Part shown: one piece after another, positions 1-9,206 of the stretch
Numbering within the stretch: position 1 is the stretch's first letter
Layout: each line of letters begins with the position of its first letter
Assembly (NCBI RefSeq): GCF_010501015.1
Contig: NZ_QVML01000001.1
Location: 247,845 to 311,844 of the forward strand
Reading direction: 5' to 3'
Length of the DNA stretch: 64,000 nt
From: Bacteroides sp. 214
GTDB taxonomy: Bacteria; Bacteroidota; Bacteroidia; Bacteroidales; Bacteroidaceae
Program-made: the position numbers and the translations under genes
Notes under the pieces: generated by a model
The model's input: the letters and a program-made list of their open reading frames with translations, nothing else
What the model was told of the DNA's origin: nothing
Database searches by the model: none

Positions 1-1866
1 GGTTTGATGTTCAGTTCTTATCTGGAAGCAAAGATACTACCTTGGCTGAAGTGGCGTACGAACCTTGGTGCACAATACCGTAACTCTCGTTTGGGTAGCT
101 ACTATGGCAATGATTTCTCTAATCCTATTGCTCACTCTGCGTATGCTCCTAATACAGCTTACAACAATCACTCCATTCGTACTGCTTGGACGTTGGAAAA
201 CTTACTTTATGCAGACAAAACTTTCAATAAGATACATACAGTTAGTGCTACATTGATGCAGTCTGCTGAGTATTACCGCACCGAAGGCTTAAATGTACGC
301 GCATACAACTGTACATTCCCTACAGCTTTATGGTATAGCGTAGGAAACTCTGATACTACTAAGGCTGGTATCGGTTCTTCTTTCTCAAAGCAACTTCGTG
401 CTTCGTACATGGCTCGTATCAATTATTCATTGATGGATAGATATTTGCTTACTGTTACCGGTCGTTACGATGGTGCTTCTGTGTTGGCAGAAGGAAACAA
501 ATGGGATTTCTTCCCTTCTACAGCCATTGCGTGGAAGATGAATGAAGAAGACTTTATGAGTGGCATTGAGTGGATAAACCAATTGAAACTTCGTGTGGGT
601 TATGGTGTTACAGGTAATGCTTCTATCGGCGCATATACCACTTCGGGCTCTATGACTACTTCGGGTGCAGCTCAGTTCTTTGGTGTGGGAGACATCACAG
701 CAATCACTACCGGAGCTAAAGCATCTGTACTTCCGAACAAAGATTTAGGTTGGGAAAAGACTGCTTCTACCAATATCGGTGTAGACTTTGGCTTCCTGAA
801 CAACCGTATCAATGGTAGCATTGAGTACTACGTAGCCAATACGTCGGATTTGTTAATGTCTAAATCGCTACCACTGATGACAGGTTATACCAACATCACC
901 ACCAATATTGGTAAAACACGTAATAAGGGTATTGAAATAACCCTCTCTACTACCAATATCAAGACAAAAGATTTCACTTGGAAAACAGAATTCACCTTCT
1001 CTAAAAACAAAGAATCTATCGTAGAATTGGCAAACGGTAAAGTAGATGACACAAGTAACGGATGGTTCATCGGTAAACCGATTGACGAAGTTTGGACATA
1101 CAAATACGACAGATTGTGGCAGAACACAGACGAAGACCTCAGGTCATTGGCTCTTTACAAAGCTATCTCCAACACCACCATGCTTCCGGGACAAGCTAAG
1201 CTTGTAGATCAGGATCTGGTTGAAGTATCAGCCGGTACTCCGGGATCTGCTACCAAAACAATTACCTATACCGATGCTGCCGGAAACTCACGCACGGAAG
1301 AAGTTACTTATATGGACAATGGTTACGGTACCATCAACTCGGATGATAACAAGTTCTTAGGATCATTCCAACCCAAATGGATTGGTGGGTTCACTACTAC
1401 GTTCACTTATAAAAACTGGGAGTTAAGTTCATTTATCTATGCTCGTATGGGCAATCTGTACTACGGGTTGTTACAAACTTACGGTCGTCGTATAGAGTCC
1501 AATGTTTGGAGCGAAGACAATCCTGGTGGTAAGTTCCCACAACCTCGTTCGGGTGGTGTTACTCACACTAGCTATAACGATTATATGAACTACACAAAAG
1601 GAAACATGGTTGCCGTTCGTAACATTGCTCTCTCTTATAGCTTCCCCGAACAACTGTTGAAGAAGATGGGCGTAGGCAGTTTGCAGGTGTACGGACAAGT
1701 ACTGAATCCATTCGTATTTGGTGGAGAGTTAGTTAAATCGGGTATCAACCCTGATGATACAACTGGTTGGACAACAAAGACTAACGCCACCAACTACATT
1801 GGTGGTCAAACCAACAACACTGTGCTGCAACGTAGCTACGTGGTTGGAGTAAGAGTTGGATTTTAA
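1..1866 (+). CDS. SusC/RagA-family TonB-dependent outer-membrane transporter, 3' part (partial)
   Basis: The reading frame enters from the left edge in frame 1 and ends at TAA 1864-1866, so only about the last 620 residues are present. They contain the beta-barrel of a SusC-type porin: alternating aromatic/polar strands, typical barrel phrases such as LRVGYGVTGN and LGWEKT, and a final strand ending in phenylalanine (RVGF), the usual outer-membrane insertion signal. The signal peptide, carboxypeptidase-like domain and plug lie outside the window. SusC proteins import oligosaccharides across the outer membrane with a SusD lid; the susD-like gene follows 22 bp later. Family assignment is secure; the substrate is inferred from the pectinase neighbours. 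Confidence 0.95.
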   Translation, partial: GLMFSSYLEAKILPWLKWRTNLGAQYRNSRLGSYYGNDFSNPIAHSAYAPNTAYNNHSIRTAWTLENLLYADKTFNKIHTVSATLMQSAEYYRTEGLNVRAYNCTFPTALWYSVGNSDTTKAGIGSSFSKQLRASYMARINYSLMDRYLLTVTGRYDGASVLAEGNKWDFFPSTAIAWKMNEEDFMSGIEWINQLKLRVGYGVTGNASIGAYTTSGSMTTSGAAQFFGVGDITAITTGAKASVLPNKDLGWEKTASTNIGVDFGFLNNRINGSIEYYVANTSDLLMSKSLPLMTGYTNITTNIGKTRNKGIEITLSTTNIKTKDFTWKTEFTFSKNKESIVELANGKVDDTSNGWFIGKPIDEVWTYKYDRLWQNTDEDLRSLALYKAISNTTMLPGQAKLVDQDLVEVSAGTPGSATKTITYTDAAGNSRTEEVTYMDNGYGTINSDDNKFLGSFQPKWIGGFTTTFTYKNWELSSFIYARMGNLYYGLLQTYGRRIESNVWSEDNPGGKFPQPRSGGVTHTSYNDYMNYTKGNMVAVRNIALSYSFPEQLLKKMGVGSLQVYGQVLNPFVFGGELVKSGINPDDTTGWTTKTNATNYIGGQTNNTVLQRSYVVGVRVGF

Positions 1867-1888
1867 TAATGCTTAATTAGAGATTAAT

Positions 1889-4207
1889 ATGAAAATGAAA
1901 AAATATATAGTAGCATCTATGATTGCCGCAACCCTTTTTACCTCTTGCGGAGATGACTTCTTGAACGAGAAGATGGTAGCAACCATTACACAAGACTACT
2001 TTGAAACAGAAATAGGGCTGGAGCAGTTAATCGTTGGTACCTACAGTACACTGCGTGTTACCAAACAATATAATCAAGGCCCGTTCGCCCTTCTTACAGG
2101 AGTAGATAATATGACCTGTCGTACGGCTACGTATGGTATGTATTCGGGTTCGGTATGGAACTCCACCGGTAACGAAGCAAACTATACAAACGCACTCTGC
2201 GGAGAGTTGACCAGTAGCCAGTTATTGGGTTACTATCCTTGTATCAATGACGCCAACCGTGTAATACAATCCATTGACGATGGAAAAGCGCAAGGCAAAT
2301 TTGCTTCGGATGCCACTTATGCACAAATGCGCAAATCGGAAGCATTATTCAATCGTGCATACTCCATCTATATGATGAACACACTCTTGGGTGATGTATA
2401 TGTACCTTTGCAATACACACAATCTTTACCAAGTAATTACGCCTACAAACGCGAAACATCCGAAAATCTCTATAAACAGATAATTGGCGATTTGCGTTAT
2501 GCTTTCAATCATCTTTCTACGGCTGCAGAATTGGGAAGCAGTAACTTCGGACGTATAACCAAAGGCGCGGCAGCTCACTTCCTCGCTAAGTTATATCTGC
2601 AACGCGCACAATCTACCCAATATGGAACAGCAGCTTACGGACGTAATGCTGATGGTAGTATTGACAATACCAACGAAAAGTCTTACTTGGGTATGCTTTA
2701 TAAAGGTGATGTAAGTACCGACTTGGACTCCTGTCTGCACTTTGCCAATTATGTTATTGCGCAAGATGGTTACTATAAGCTCGAAACCGACTATGGTAAG
2801 ATCTTTGCTCATCCGATGGATGACTACTCCAACGAAGAGAGTCGCGAAATAATCCTGGCTTGTGTTTATGGTATGCCTGCCAATAGTGGCAACAATGGTC
2901 GCTATGGTAATCGTCTGAATGCTTTTATGTCTCCTGTCTACACAAGTGCTTCTTGGGGTATTCCTGATAGAACATGGGAGAATGCAGGAAACGCAAACAG
3001 TACCGTAGCTTTGTCAAACGACTTTGGGTTCGACATCTATACCAACAAACATGCCGATTCTCGTTTTCAGAAATCCTTCGGTATTGAGTATAAAACAGCG
3101 CTACGTGGTGGAACCGTATCTTCTGTTCCTGCTCCCGATGTAGATTACCATGCATACAACAATAGCAAGAACGCTACCTACACATGGACTGCCGATATGG
3201 CGAATTACTTTAATGAAAATGTTTGGGCTGGTTACGATCGTGCTTCTTGGGGAGGACGTAAAGCTGTAGCCGGTGAACATAAAATGGGATCGGGCGATAT
3301 TGCTTTCGCTTTCATAGAAAACACCAAAGCAACAGCTATTACGATAGAAGAGGCGTTGGCTCAACCATTTGTGATACGTGCCCGTTGGATTAAAGATGGC
3401 GACAAATACTACTACCGCGTTCCGTTGAAATCAAATGGTAGCTCGTATACCTACGATTCGGGAACATACAATGGTTTGGATAAATTGGTATCGGCAAGTA
3501 CACCTGCAACCACCAAGTATATTGATCCCAACAGAAACGCTTACGATTCATACTACTCTTCTCGCGATGTGCCTTTGTTCCGTATTGCCGAAACATATCT
3601 TATTCGTGCGGCAGCTTATGGCTATAAAGGTAACTATTCAAATGCTATTCAAGACATCAATGCGGTACGTGTACGCGCAGCTTACAAAACTGGCGAAACA
3701 CGTAATGAGGTTATTGCTCGCTTATATCCCGGTGCCGAGAACTTGCCGACAGTCGAAAGGTCGTGGCCTTACGAAGTACAAGACGACATGAGTACTGCGA
3801 TGAAAATTGACGCAACTTACTTTGATGGATCATCAGCTAATGCCAAGGCTGAGAAGTACCCGGCTACGGCTTCGTCTACTGCCGATTATTTCGTAAACTT
3901 TATCTTGAATGAAGTAGCGCGCGAAATGAATAGTGAGTTTATCTACTACGAATGGTTGCATCACTCGGGATGGCAATACGACCGCGTACGTTTCCACGAC
4001 CAACTGGGTTCTTCCGAGAAAGGTCTTTGGGATTCGGCAGATAACTTGGTTGGTGGCACAGGCCCTACAGGTAATGGACTCGGTGGATTCAAACCGGCTT
4101 ATACACTGAAGCCGTTCAGACAGTCATTGCTCGACTTGCTAACCGATGAGAATAACACCTTGCTGGATGCAGATAGCAAAAAAGCATACCAAAATTACGG
4201 TTATTGA
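1889..4207 (+). CDS. SusD/RagB-family nutrient-binding outer-membrane lipoprotein
   Basis: A 772-residue protein with a lipoprotein signal peptide (FTSCGDDFLNE; the Cys after FTS is the predicted lipidation site, followed by acidic residues that favour surface export). The N-terminal region has SusD hallmarks: the DDFLNEK start, the Tyr-rich first helices, and the FNRAYSIYMM helix in the TPR-like core. It would be the surface-exposed glycan-binding lid for the SusC barrel encoded 22 bp upstream. It is long for the family (often 500-650 residues). The start could also be the second Met codon, 6 bp downstream. A 100-bp gap with a hairpin separates it from the next gene. Pectin-derived ligands are inferred from context. 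Confidence 0.95.
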   Translation: MKMKKYIVASMIAATLFTSCGDDFLNEKMVATITQDYFETEIGLEQLIVGTYSTLRVTKQYNQGPFALLTGVDNMTCRTATYGMYSGSVWNSTGNEANYTNALCGELTSSQLLGYYPCINDANRVIQSIDDGKAQGKFASDATYAQMRKSEALFNRAYSIYMMNTLLGDVYVPLQYTQSLPSNYAYKRETSENLYKQIIGDLRYAFNHLSTAAELGSSNFGRITKGAAAHFLAKLYLQRAQSTQYGTAAYGRNADGSIDNTNEKSYLGMLYKGDVSTDLDSCLHFANYVIAQDGYYKLETDYGKIFAHPMDDYSNEESREIILACVYGMPANSGNNGRYGNRLNAFMSPVYTSASWGIPDRTWENAGNANSTVALSNDFGFDIYTNKHADSRFQKSFGIEYKTALRGGTVSSVPAPDVDYHAYNNSKNATYTWTADMANYFNENVWAGYDRASWGGRKAVAGEHKMGSGDIAFAFIENTKATAITIEEALAQPFVIRARWIKDGDKYYYRVPLKSNGSSYTYDSGTYNGLDKLVSASTPATTKYIDPNRNAYDSYYSSRDVPLFRIAETYLIRAAAYGYKGNYSNAIQDINAVRVRAAYKTGETRNEVIARLYPGAENLPTVERSWPYEVQDDMSTAMKIDATYFDGSSANAKAEKYPATASSTADYFVNFILNEVAREMNSEFIYYEWLHHSGWQYDRVRFHDQLGSSEKGLWDSADNLVGGTGPTGNGLGGFKPAYTLKPFRQSLLDLLTDENNTLLDADSKKAYQNYGY

Positions 4208-4233
4208 TAAATTTGTAGAATGCAGAGTGCTTA

Positions 4234-4258
4234 TCACGTTTGTACTACACAAACGTGA
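4234..4258 (+). promoter_or_regulatory. Perfect 10-bp hairpin between susD-like and GH2 genes
   Basis: TCACGTTTGT (4234-4243), a 5-nt loop, then ACAAACGTGA (4249-4258). No T-tract follows, so it is not a classical terminator. It sits 27 bp after the susD stop and 49 bp before the GH2 start. It could stabilise the susCD message, attenuate downstream transcription, or be a DNA operator. Confidence 0.55.
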
Positions 4259-4307
4259 AAGCCTCTGTATTTTACTCCTCTAAAAAAAGAATAAACATCC
4301 CAATAGC

Positions 4308-7301
4308 ATGAAGCGTACATATATTCTTCTTATACTATTTGCCTTATCGTGTCTTAACAGTTACAGTATAGAGCGCCGGAAATATAATTTCAACAGTGAA
4401 TGGCGGCTATGTCTGGGAGATTATCCCGCTGCTAAGGATATTAATTTTGATGACACGGCGTGGAAGCAAGTAACCTTACCTCATGCCTTCAACGAAGACG
4501 AAGCATTCAAAATAGCAATAGATCTCCATACCGACACTGTGATGTGGTATCGTAAAGAGTTCAAACTGGACGGATTGAAAGGCAAAAAGGTGTTTGTAGA
4601 GTTCGAAGGAGTTCGCATGGCAGGAGAGTTCTACCTGAACGGACACTACTTGGGGCTTCATGAGAATGGGGTAATGGCTGTGGGATTTGACCTGACTCCT
4701 TACCTCAAAAAAGGAAAGAATGTACTTGCCATACGCATTGATAACGACTGGAAATATCAGGAGAAAGCTACAGGTAGCCATTTTCAGTGGAACGACCAAA
4801 ACTTCAACGCAAACTATGGTGGAATACCTAAAAATGTATTTCTGCATGTAACAGACGAAGTGTATCAAACGCTTCCGCTTTATAGCAACCTCAAAACAAC
4901 AGGTGTGTATATCTATGCCTCCGATATCAACATCGCTAATCGCAAGGCGGTCATTCATGTCGAGTCGCAAGTAAAGAACGATGCTAGCAAATCGCGTACC
5001 TTCCATTACGAAGTTACGCTGATTGACGCAGACGGCAAGCAGCTGAAGCGATTCGAAGGGGCAGAGATTACTCTAAATCCGGGAGAGACAAAGAATGTAC
5101 AGGCAGCTTCAACAGTGGATGGATTGAATTTCTGGAGCTGGGGATACGGTTATCTATACCGGGTAAAAACAACACTGAAAGATGCGAAAGGAAGAGTCTT
5201 CGATGAGGTAATTACCCGTACAGGATTCCGAAAGACACGTTTTGAGGAAGGAAAGATTTGGCTGAACGACCGGGTGTTGCAAATGAAAGGATACGCGCAA
5301 CGTACCAGCAACGAATGGCCTGCCGTAGGACTATCGGTTCCTGCCTGGCTAAGCGACTACTCGAACGGACTCATGGTAGAGAGCAACGCCAACCTTGTGC
5401 GTTGGATGCATGTAACGCCTTGGAAACAAGACGTAGAGTCGTGCGACCGTGTAGGGCTTATTCAAGCCATGCCTGCCGGCGATGCAGAGAAAGATAGTGA
5501 GGGTCGCCAATGGCAGCAACGCATGGAACTCATGCGCGACGCGATTATTTACAATCGCAACAATCCCAGCATCATCTTCTACGAGAGCGGTAACGAATCC
5601 ATCAGCCGCGAACATATGCTCGAGATGAAAGCTCTGCGCGATAAGTACGATCCGCATGGTGGACGAGCCATTGGCTCGCGCGAGATGCTCGACATTCGCG
5701 AAGCAGAGTGGGGAGGAGAGATGTTGTACATAAATAAGAGTAAGCACCATCCTATGTGGGCAACGGAATATTGCCGGGACGAAGCGTTGCGCAAATACTG
5801 GGATGACTTTAGCTATCCGTATCACAAAAATGGCGATGGACCTGATACGTACAAATCTGCCATGACCAACGAAATCAAAAAACGTGCGGATGCCAGTGTT
5901 TACAACCGCAACCAAGATACATTTGTGATGGAACTGGTGAACCGGTGGTACGATTACTGGCGCGTACGTCCGGGAACAGGGCTTCGTGTGAGTTCGGGTG
6001 GTACGAAAATCATCTTTTCCGACTCCAATACACACTATCGTGGTGCCGAAAACTATCGTCGTAGTGGCGTTACTGATGCTATGCGTATTCCAAAGGATGC
6101 CTTCTATGCGCATCAGGTGATGTGGAACGGATGGGTAGATACCGAGAATTATCAAACCCACATAGTAGGACATTGGAACTATGCCGACACCACCGTTAAG
6201 CCTGTCTACGTAGTATCCAATGGCGAATCGGTAGAGCTTTTCCTCAACGGACAGTCCATAGGAAAAGGAGCACGTAGTTCTAATTTCCTCTTTACCTTCG
6301 AAGGGGTAGCTTTCAAAGCGGGTAAGCTCGAAGCCGTAAGCTACAATGCTGCCGGAGAAGAGCTGAGTCGTTGCGAACTCTGCACAACAGGAGAGCCTGC
6401 TGCCCTGAAGCTTACAGCTTTGCAAAACCCCGAAGGCTTTCGTGCCGACGGTGCCGACATGGCGCTTCTTCAGATAGAAGTAGTAGATGCCTTGGGCAAT
6501 CGCCATCCACTCGACAATAGAACTGTAACATTCTCCATAGAAGGAGAATCCGAATGGCGTGGTGGTATCGCACAGGGCGAGAATAATTATATCCTTAGCA
6601 CCCATCTGCCGGTAGAGTGTGGCATCAACCGGGCACTCATCCGTAGTACTACCAAAGCCGGAACGGTTGTGGTCAGAGCCGAGGCAGAAGGAGTTGCTCC
6701 TGCAACAATAACCCTGCAAACGCTTCCTGTTGAGGTTACAGGAGGATTGAGTGATTACTTGCCGCAAGCCACCCTGAGGGGGTGGTTGACCAGAGGTGAA
6801 ACTCCCTCCACTCCTTCGTACAAAGATACTAAACGTGATGTCGCTATTCGTTCCGCTATTGCCGGTGTGAATCAAAACGCGGCAGTCAATAGTTTCGATG
6901 ATAACGAGCTTAGCGAGTGGCGGAATGACGGTCGCCTCAATACCGCTTGGATTACCTATCAGTTTGAGAAGAAGTCGAAAATAGATGAAATCACCCTTAA
7001 ACTTACCGGCTGGCGTTCGCGTAGCTATCCGATTGAAGTATATGCCAACAACGAGCTGGTCTGGAGTGGTAACACCGAGAAGAGTCTTGGGTACGTTTAT
7101 ATCCAATTGGAAAAACCGGTAACGACAGACAATATGACCCTTCGCCTGAAAGGAAGCACTACCGAACAAGATGCTTTCGGACAAATCATAGAGGTAGCGC
7201 AACCTGTTGCCAATGAACTGGATTTGTTCAGGGTGCCGGGATCCGAAAACTCACGCAACGAGCTGCGGATTGTAGAAATAGAGTTCATTGAACATTTATA
7301 A
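4308..7301 (+). CDS. Secreted GH2-family glycosidase (beta-galactosidase type) with DUF4982 and discoidin-like C-terminal domain
   Basis: A 997-residue enzyme with a signal peptide (residues ~1-21). Order: GH2 sugar-binding jelly roll (~25-190), immunoglobulin-like domain (~195-310), TIM barrel (~315-600). The general acid/base is Glu430 in the GNES motif and the nucleophile is Glu487 in ATEY. A DUF4982-like domain follows (~625-690, HIVGHWNY... VELFLNGQ), then an Ig-like domain, and a C-terminal discoidin (F5/8 C-like) module near residues 840-960. GH2 enzymes with this layout are mostly exo-acting beta-galactosidases, but beta-glucuronidase or other specificities cannot be excluded. It lies downstream of susCD and is closed by the terminator at 7339-7378. 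The long frame on the opposite strand is a shadow. Confidence 0.93.
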   Translation: MKRTYILLILFALSCLNSYSIERRKYNFNSEWRLCLGDYPAAKDINFDDTAWKQVTLPHAFNEDEAFKIAIDLHTDTVMWYRKEFKLDGLKGKKVFVEFEGVRMAGEFYLNGHYLGLHENGVMAVGFDLTPYLKKGKNVLAIRIDNDWKYQEKATGSHFQWNDQNFNANYGGIPKNVFLHVTDEVYQTLPLYSNLKTTGVYIYASDINIANRKAVIHVESQVKNDASKSRTFHYEVTLIDADGKQLKRFEGAEITLNPGETKNVQAASTVDGLNFWSWGYGYLYRVKTTLKDAKGRVFDEVITRTGFRKTRFEEGKIWLNDRVLQMKGYAQRTSNEWPAVGLSVPAWLSDYSNGLMVESNANLVRWMHVTPWKQDVESCDRVGLIQAMPAGDAEKDSEGRQWQQRMELMRDAIIYNRNNPSIIFYESGNESISREHMLEMKALRDKYDPHGGRAIGSREMLDIREAEWGGEMLYINKSKHHPMWATEYCRDEALRKYWDDFSYPYHKNGDGPDTYKSAMTNEIKKRADASVYNRNQDTFVMELVNRWYDYWRVRPGTGLRVSSGGTKIIFSDSNTHYRGAENYRRSGVTDAMRIPKDAFYAHQVMWNGWVDTENYQTHIVGHWNYADTTVKPVYVVSNGESVELFLNGQSIGKGARSSNFLFTFEGVAFKAGKLEAVSYNAAGEELSRCELCTTGEPAALKLTALQNPEGFRADGADMALLQIEVVDALGNRHPLDNRTVTFSIEGESEWRGGIAQGENNYILSTHLPVECGINRALIRSTTKAGTVVVRAEAEGVAPATITLQTLPVEVTGGLSDYLPQATLRGWLTRGETPSTPSYKDTKRDVAIRSAIAGVNQNAAVNSFDDNELSEWRNDGRLNTAWITYQFEKKSKIDEITLKLTGWRSRSYPIEVYANNELVWSGNTEKSLGYVYIQLEKPVTTDNMTLRLKGSTTEQDAFGQIIEVAQPVANELDLFRVPGSENSRNELRIVEIEFIEHL

Positions 7302-7338
7302 ATATTAGTTTAACAAAAAGTTTTTAGTAGGTACAGGT

Positions 7339-7378
7339 GCATCCGGAGTGTTAGTGATAACATTCCGGATGCTTTTTT
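7339..7378 (+). terminator. Rho-independent terminator after the GH2 gene
   Basis: A 15-bp stem (7339-7353 with 7358-7372; one G.T pair, core GCATCCGGA/TCCGGATGC), a GTGA tetraloop and a run of six T. It ends the susC-susD-GH2 unit, so the repeat lipoprotein downstream needs its own promoter. Confidence 0.9.
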
Positions 7379-7491
7379 CTATGCTAACCAATTTAGGGAA
7401 TACCCTGTCAACAATTAGGGAAATCTTCTTTTAAGAGGGGTTTCCTGTTCATAATTTTATTGGCACAAGATAACACTATAAAAATACGATT

Positions 7492-8991
7492 ATGAAACGG
7501 GTAAGTTTATTTGTATGCGCCATGTGCATATTGTTCTTACAACAAGGTTGCGAGAACAGCGTTAAGAAAGAAGCTGTAAATATAAAGAAGGAGTACACGG
7601 AGGAAAAAGCCGAAACTGTAAAGGAGACCGAGAAGCCTCTTGTTGCAAACAGCGATAGCATTGAAAAAAGTTATGTGCCACTACTACGCAAAGAACAGAG
7701 CACCCCAAGGCAAGAGGAAGAGATCCAACCATCCCTGTCCGACAAAGAACTGCTCTCTTTGCCGGATGAAGAACCTCGACTGTGGCTGCAAAGAAACGAT
7801 GAACCTGTAAGCTTGTTGAACGAAGAAGAATGGAACCTTAATACTCCTGTGTATACCGATTATGTAGATGAATACTATGTGGATGAGTATTATGTAGATA
7901 ACTATTATACAGATAATTATTATCAGGAATACTCGTACATTGATTATTCTTGGGATATATATACACCAACCAAACCCTACCGTCCTTATCGTCCTCACCG
8001 ACCTTATCATCCTGCTACACCAGCCAAACCTCATCGTCCTCATCATCCATCCAAACCAGACCATCCATCCAAACCTGATCACCCCAATAAGCCGGAGGAA
8101 AAACCAGAGGAAAAGCCCACGCATCGTCGTGACCGTGAAGACCGTGATCGTCGCGAAGGAGAAGAACGCAGAAAGAAAGAAGAAATACAGAAGCGTGAAG
8201 CACAGGAACGTCGTGACCGCGAAGACCGTGATCGTCGCGAAAGTGAAGAACGCAGAAAGAAAGAAGAAATACAGAAGCGTGAGGCACAGGAACGTCGTGA
8301 TCGTGAAGACCGTGAACGCCGCGAAGGAGAAGAACGCAGAAAGAAAGAAGAAATACAGAAGCGTGAAGCACAGGAACGTCGTGACCGCGAAGACCGTGAA
8401 CGCCGTGAAGGAGAAGAACGCAGAAAGAAAGAAGAGGCACAGAAGCGCGAGGCACAGGAACGTCGTGACCGTGAAGACCGTGAACGTCGTGAAGGAGAAG
8501 AAGGCAGAAAGAAAGAAGAGGCACAGAAGCGTGAAGCACAGGAACGTCGTGACCGTGAAGACCGTGAACGTCGCGAAGGAGAAGAACGCAGAAAGAAAGA
8601 AGAAATACAGAAGCGTGAAGCACAAGAACGTCGTGACCGCGAAGACCGTGAACGTCGCGAAGGAGAAGAACGCAGAAAGAAAGAAGAAATACAGAAGCGC
8701 GAGGCACAAGAACGTCGTGATCGTGAAGACCGTGAACGTCGTGAAAGTGAAGAACGCAGAAAGAAAGAAGAAGCACAGAAGCGTGAGGCACAGGAACGTC
8801 GTGATCGTGAAGACCGTGAACGTCGTGAAGGAGAAGAACGCAGAAGGAAAGAAGAAATACAGAAGCGTGAAGCACAGGAACGTCAAGCATCAGAGCGTCG
8901 CAATGCCGAAAACCGTCAGCGTGAAGAACAACAGCGTAGCAGTAGCAGCAGTAGCCGTAGTGGAAGTAGTGGGAGCAGTACGAGGCGATGA
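7492..8991 (+). CDS. Low-complexity lipoprotein with nine 28-residue charged helical repeats
   Basis: A 499-residue protein I cannot assign to a family. It starts with a lipoprotein signal peptide (LQQGC lipobox). Visible segments in order: an acidic/charged region (~21-120); an Asp/Tyr-rich stretch with VDEYY-type repeats (~123-157); a Pro/His/Lys-rich linker (~160-210); nine tandem 28-residue repeats of alternating R/E/K/D (DNA 8128-8883, consensus start RDREDRERREGEERRKKEE); and a Ser/Arg-rich tail. The repeats have four heptads each and the composition of a charged single alpha-helix or coiled coil. It would be anchored in the outer membrane and reach outward or across the periplasm. It follows a terminator and precedes another promoter, so it is probably monocistronic. 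Frames read across the repeats on other phases are artefacts. Confidence 0.8.
   Translation: MKRVSLFVCAMCILFLQQGCENSVKKEAVNIKKEYTEEKAETVKETEKPLVANSDSIEKSYVPLLRKEQSTPRQEEEIQPSLSDKELLSLPDEEPRLWLQRNDEPVSLLNEEEWNLNTPVYTDYVDEYYVDEYYVDNYYTDNYYQEYSYIDYSWDIYTPTKPYRPYRPHRPYHPATPAKPHRPHHPSKPDHPSKPDHPNKPEEKPEEKPTHRRDREDRDRREGEERRKKEEIQKREAQERRDREDRDRRESEERRKKEEIQKREAQERRDREDRERREGEERRKKEEIQKREAQERRDREDRERREGEERRKKEEAQKREAQERRDREDRERREGEEGRKKEEAQKREAQERRDREDRERREGEERRKKEEIQKREAQERRDREDRERREGEERRKKEEIQKREAQERRDREDRERRESEERRKKEEAQKREAQERRDREDRERREGEERRRKEEIQKREAQERQASERRNAENRQREEQQRSSSSSSRSGSSGSSTRR
8128..8883 (+). repeat. Nine tandem 84-bp repeats inside the lipoprotein gene
   Basis: Nine in-frame copies of an 84-bp unit, differing at few positions (for example gaaatacag/gaggcacag, and one R to G change in copy 5). 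The near-identity suggests recent expansion or homogenisation and predicts copy-number variation among strains. Confidence 0.95.
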
Positions 8992-9008
8992 AAATAGTGC
9001 TATTCTGT

Positions 9009-9072
9009 ACAGAAACCGATATATCTGTACGAAATTACAGTTCCGTACAGTACGGTTTTGTTTATTTTTGCA
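9009..9072 (+). promoter_or_regulatory. Promoter region of the second GH2 gene with CTGTA-N6-TACAG site
   Basis: A Bacteroidota -7 box, TATTTTTG followed by CA (9063-9072), is preceded by a cluster of GTAC-containing sites: CTGTACAG (9005-9012), the dyad CTGTA-N6-TACAG (9025-9040) and GTACAGTAC (9045-9053). The dyad sits around -52 to -37 relative to the predicted start, an activator position. No good -33 TTTG is present, consistent with activator dependence. The dyad recurs upstream of the PL11 gene at 28279-28294. Confidence 0.6.
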
Positions 9073-9078
9073 TCAATG

Positions 9079-9176
9079 TTTCACCACAGAGTAACACAGA
9101 GTTACGCGGAGTTTTTAGTTACGATGCCGCATGGATAATAGCCCTTCGTGTAACTCTGTGTTACTCTGTGGTGAAA
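9079..9176 (+). repeat. 27-bp perfect inverted repeat in the 5' leader of the second GH2 gene
   Basis: Arms 9079-9105 and 9150-9176 are perfect reverse complements (core CACAGAGTAACACAGAGTTA) with a 44-bp loop. The element lies between the predicted promoter (9063-9072) and the start codon at 9207, so it would be transcribed as a long hairpin. CACAGAG-type repeats are known as dispersed intergenic sequences in many bacteria, so this may be a small mobile repeat. Confidence 0.85.
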
Positions 9177-9206
9177 ATGTGATAAAATAGGAAAAATAAA
9201 TATACA

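Noticed and set aside
5349-7202. 617-codon open frame on the minus strand
   Set aside because: It is antisense to a GH2 gene with intact catalytic motifs, has no recognisable domain or signal, and its composition is that of a shadow frame.
7684-9094. Long open frames in other phases and on the other strand across the lipoprotein repeats
   Set aside because: A repeat unit of 84 bp (a multiple of 3) keeps any stop-free phase open, so length is not evidence. The resulting peptides are mere echoes of the repeat.
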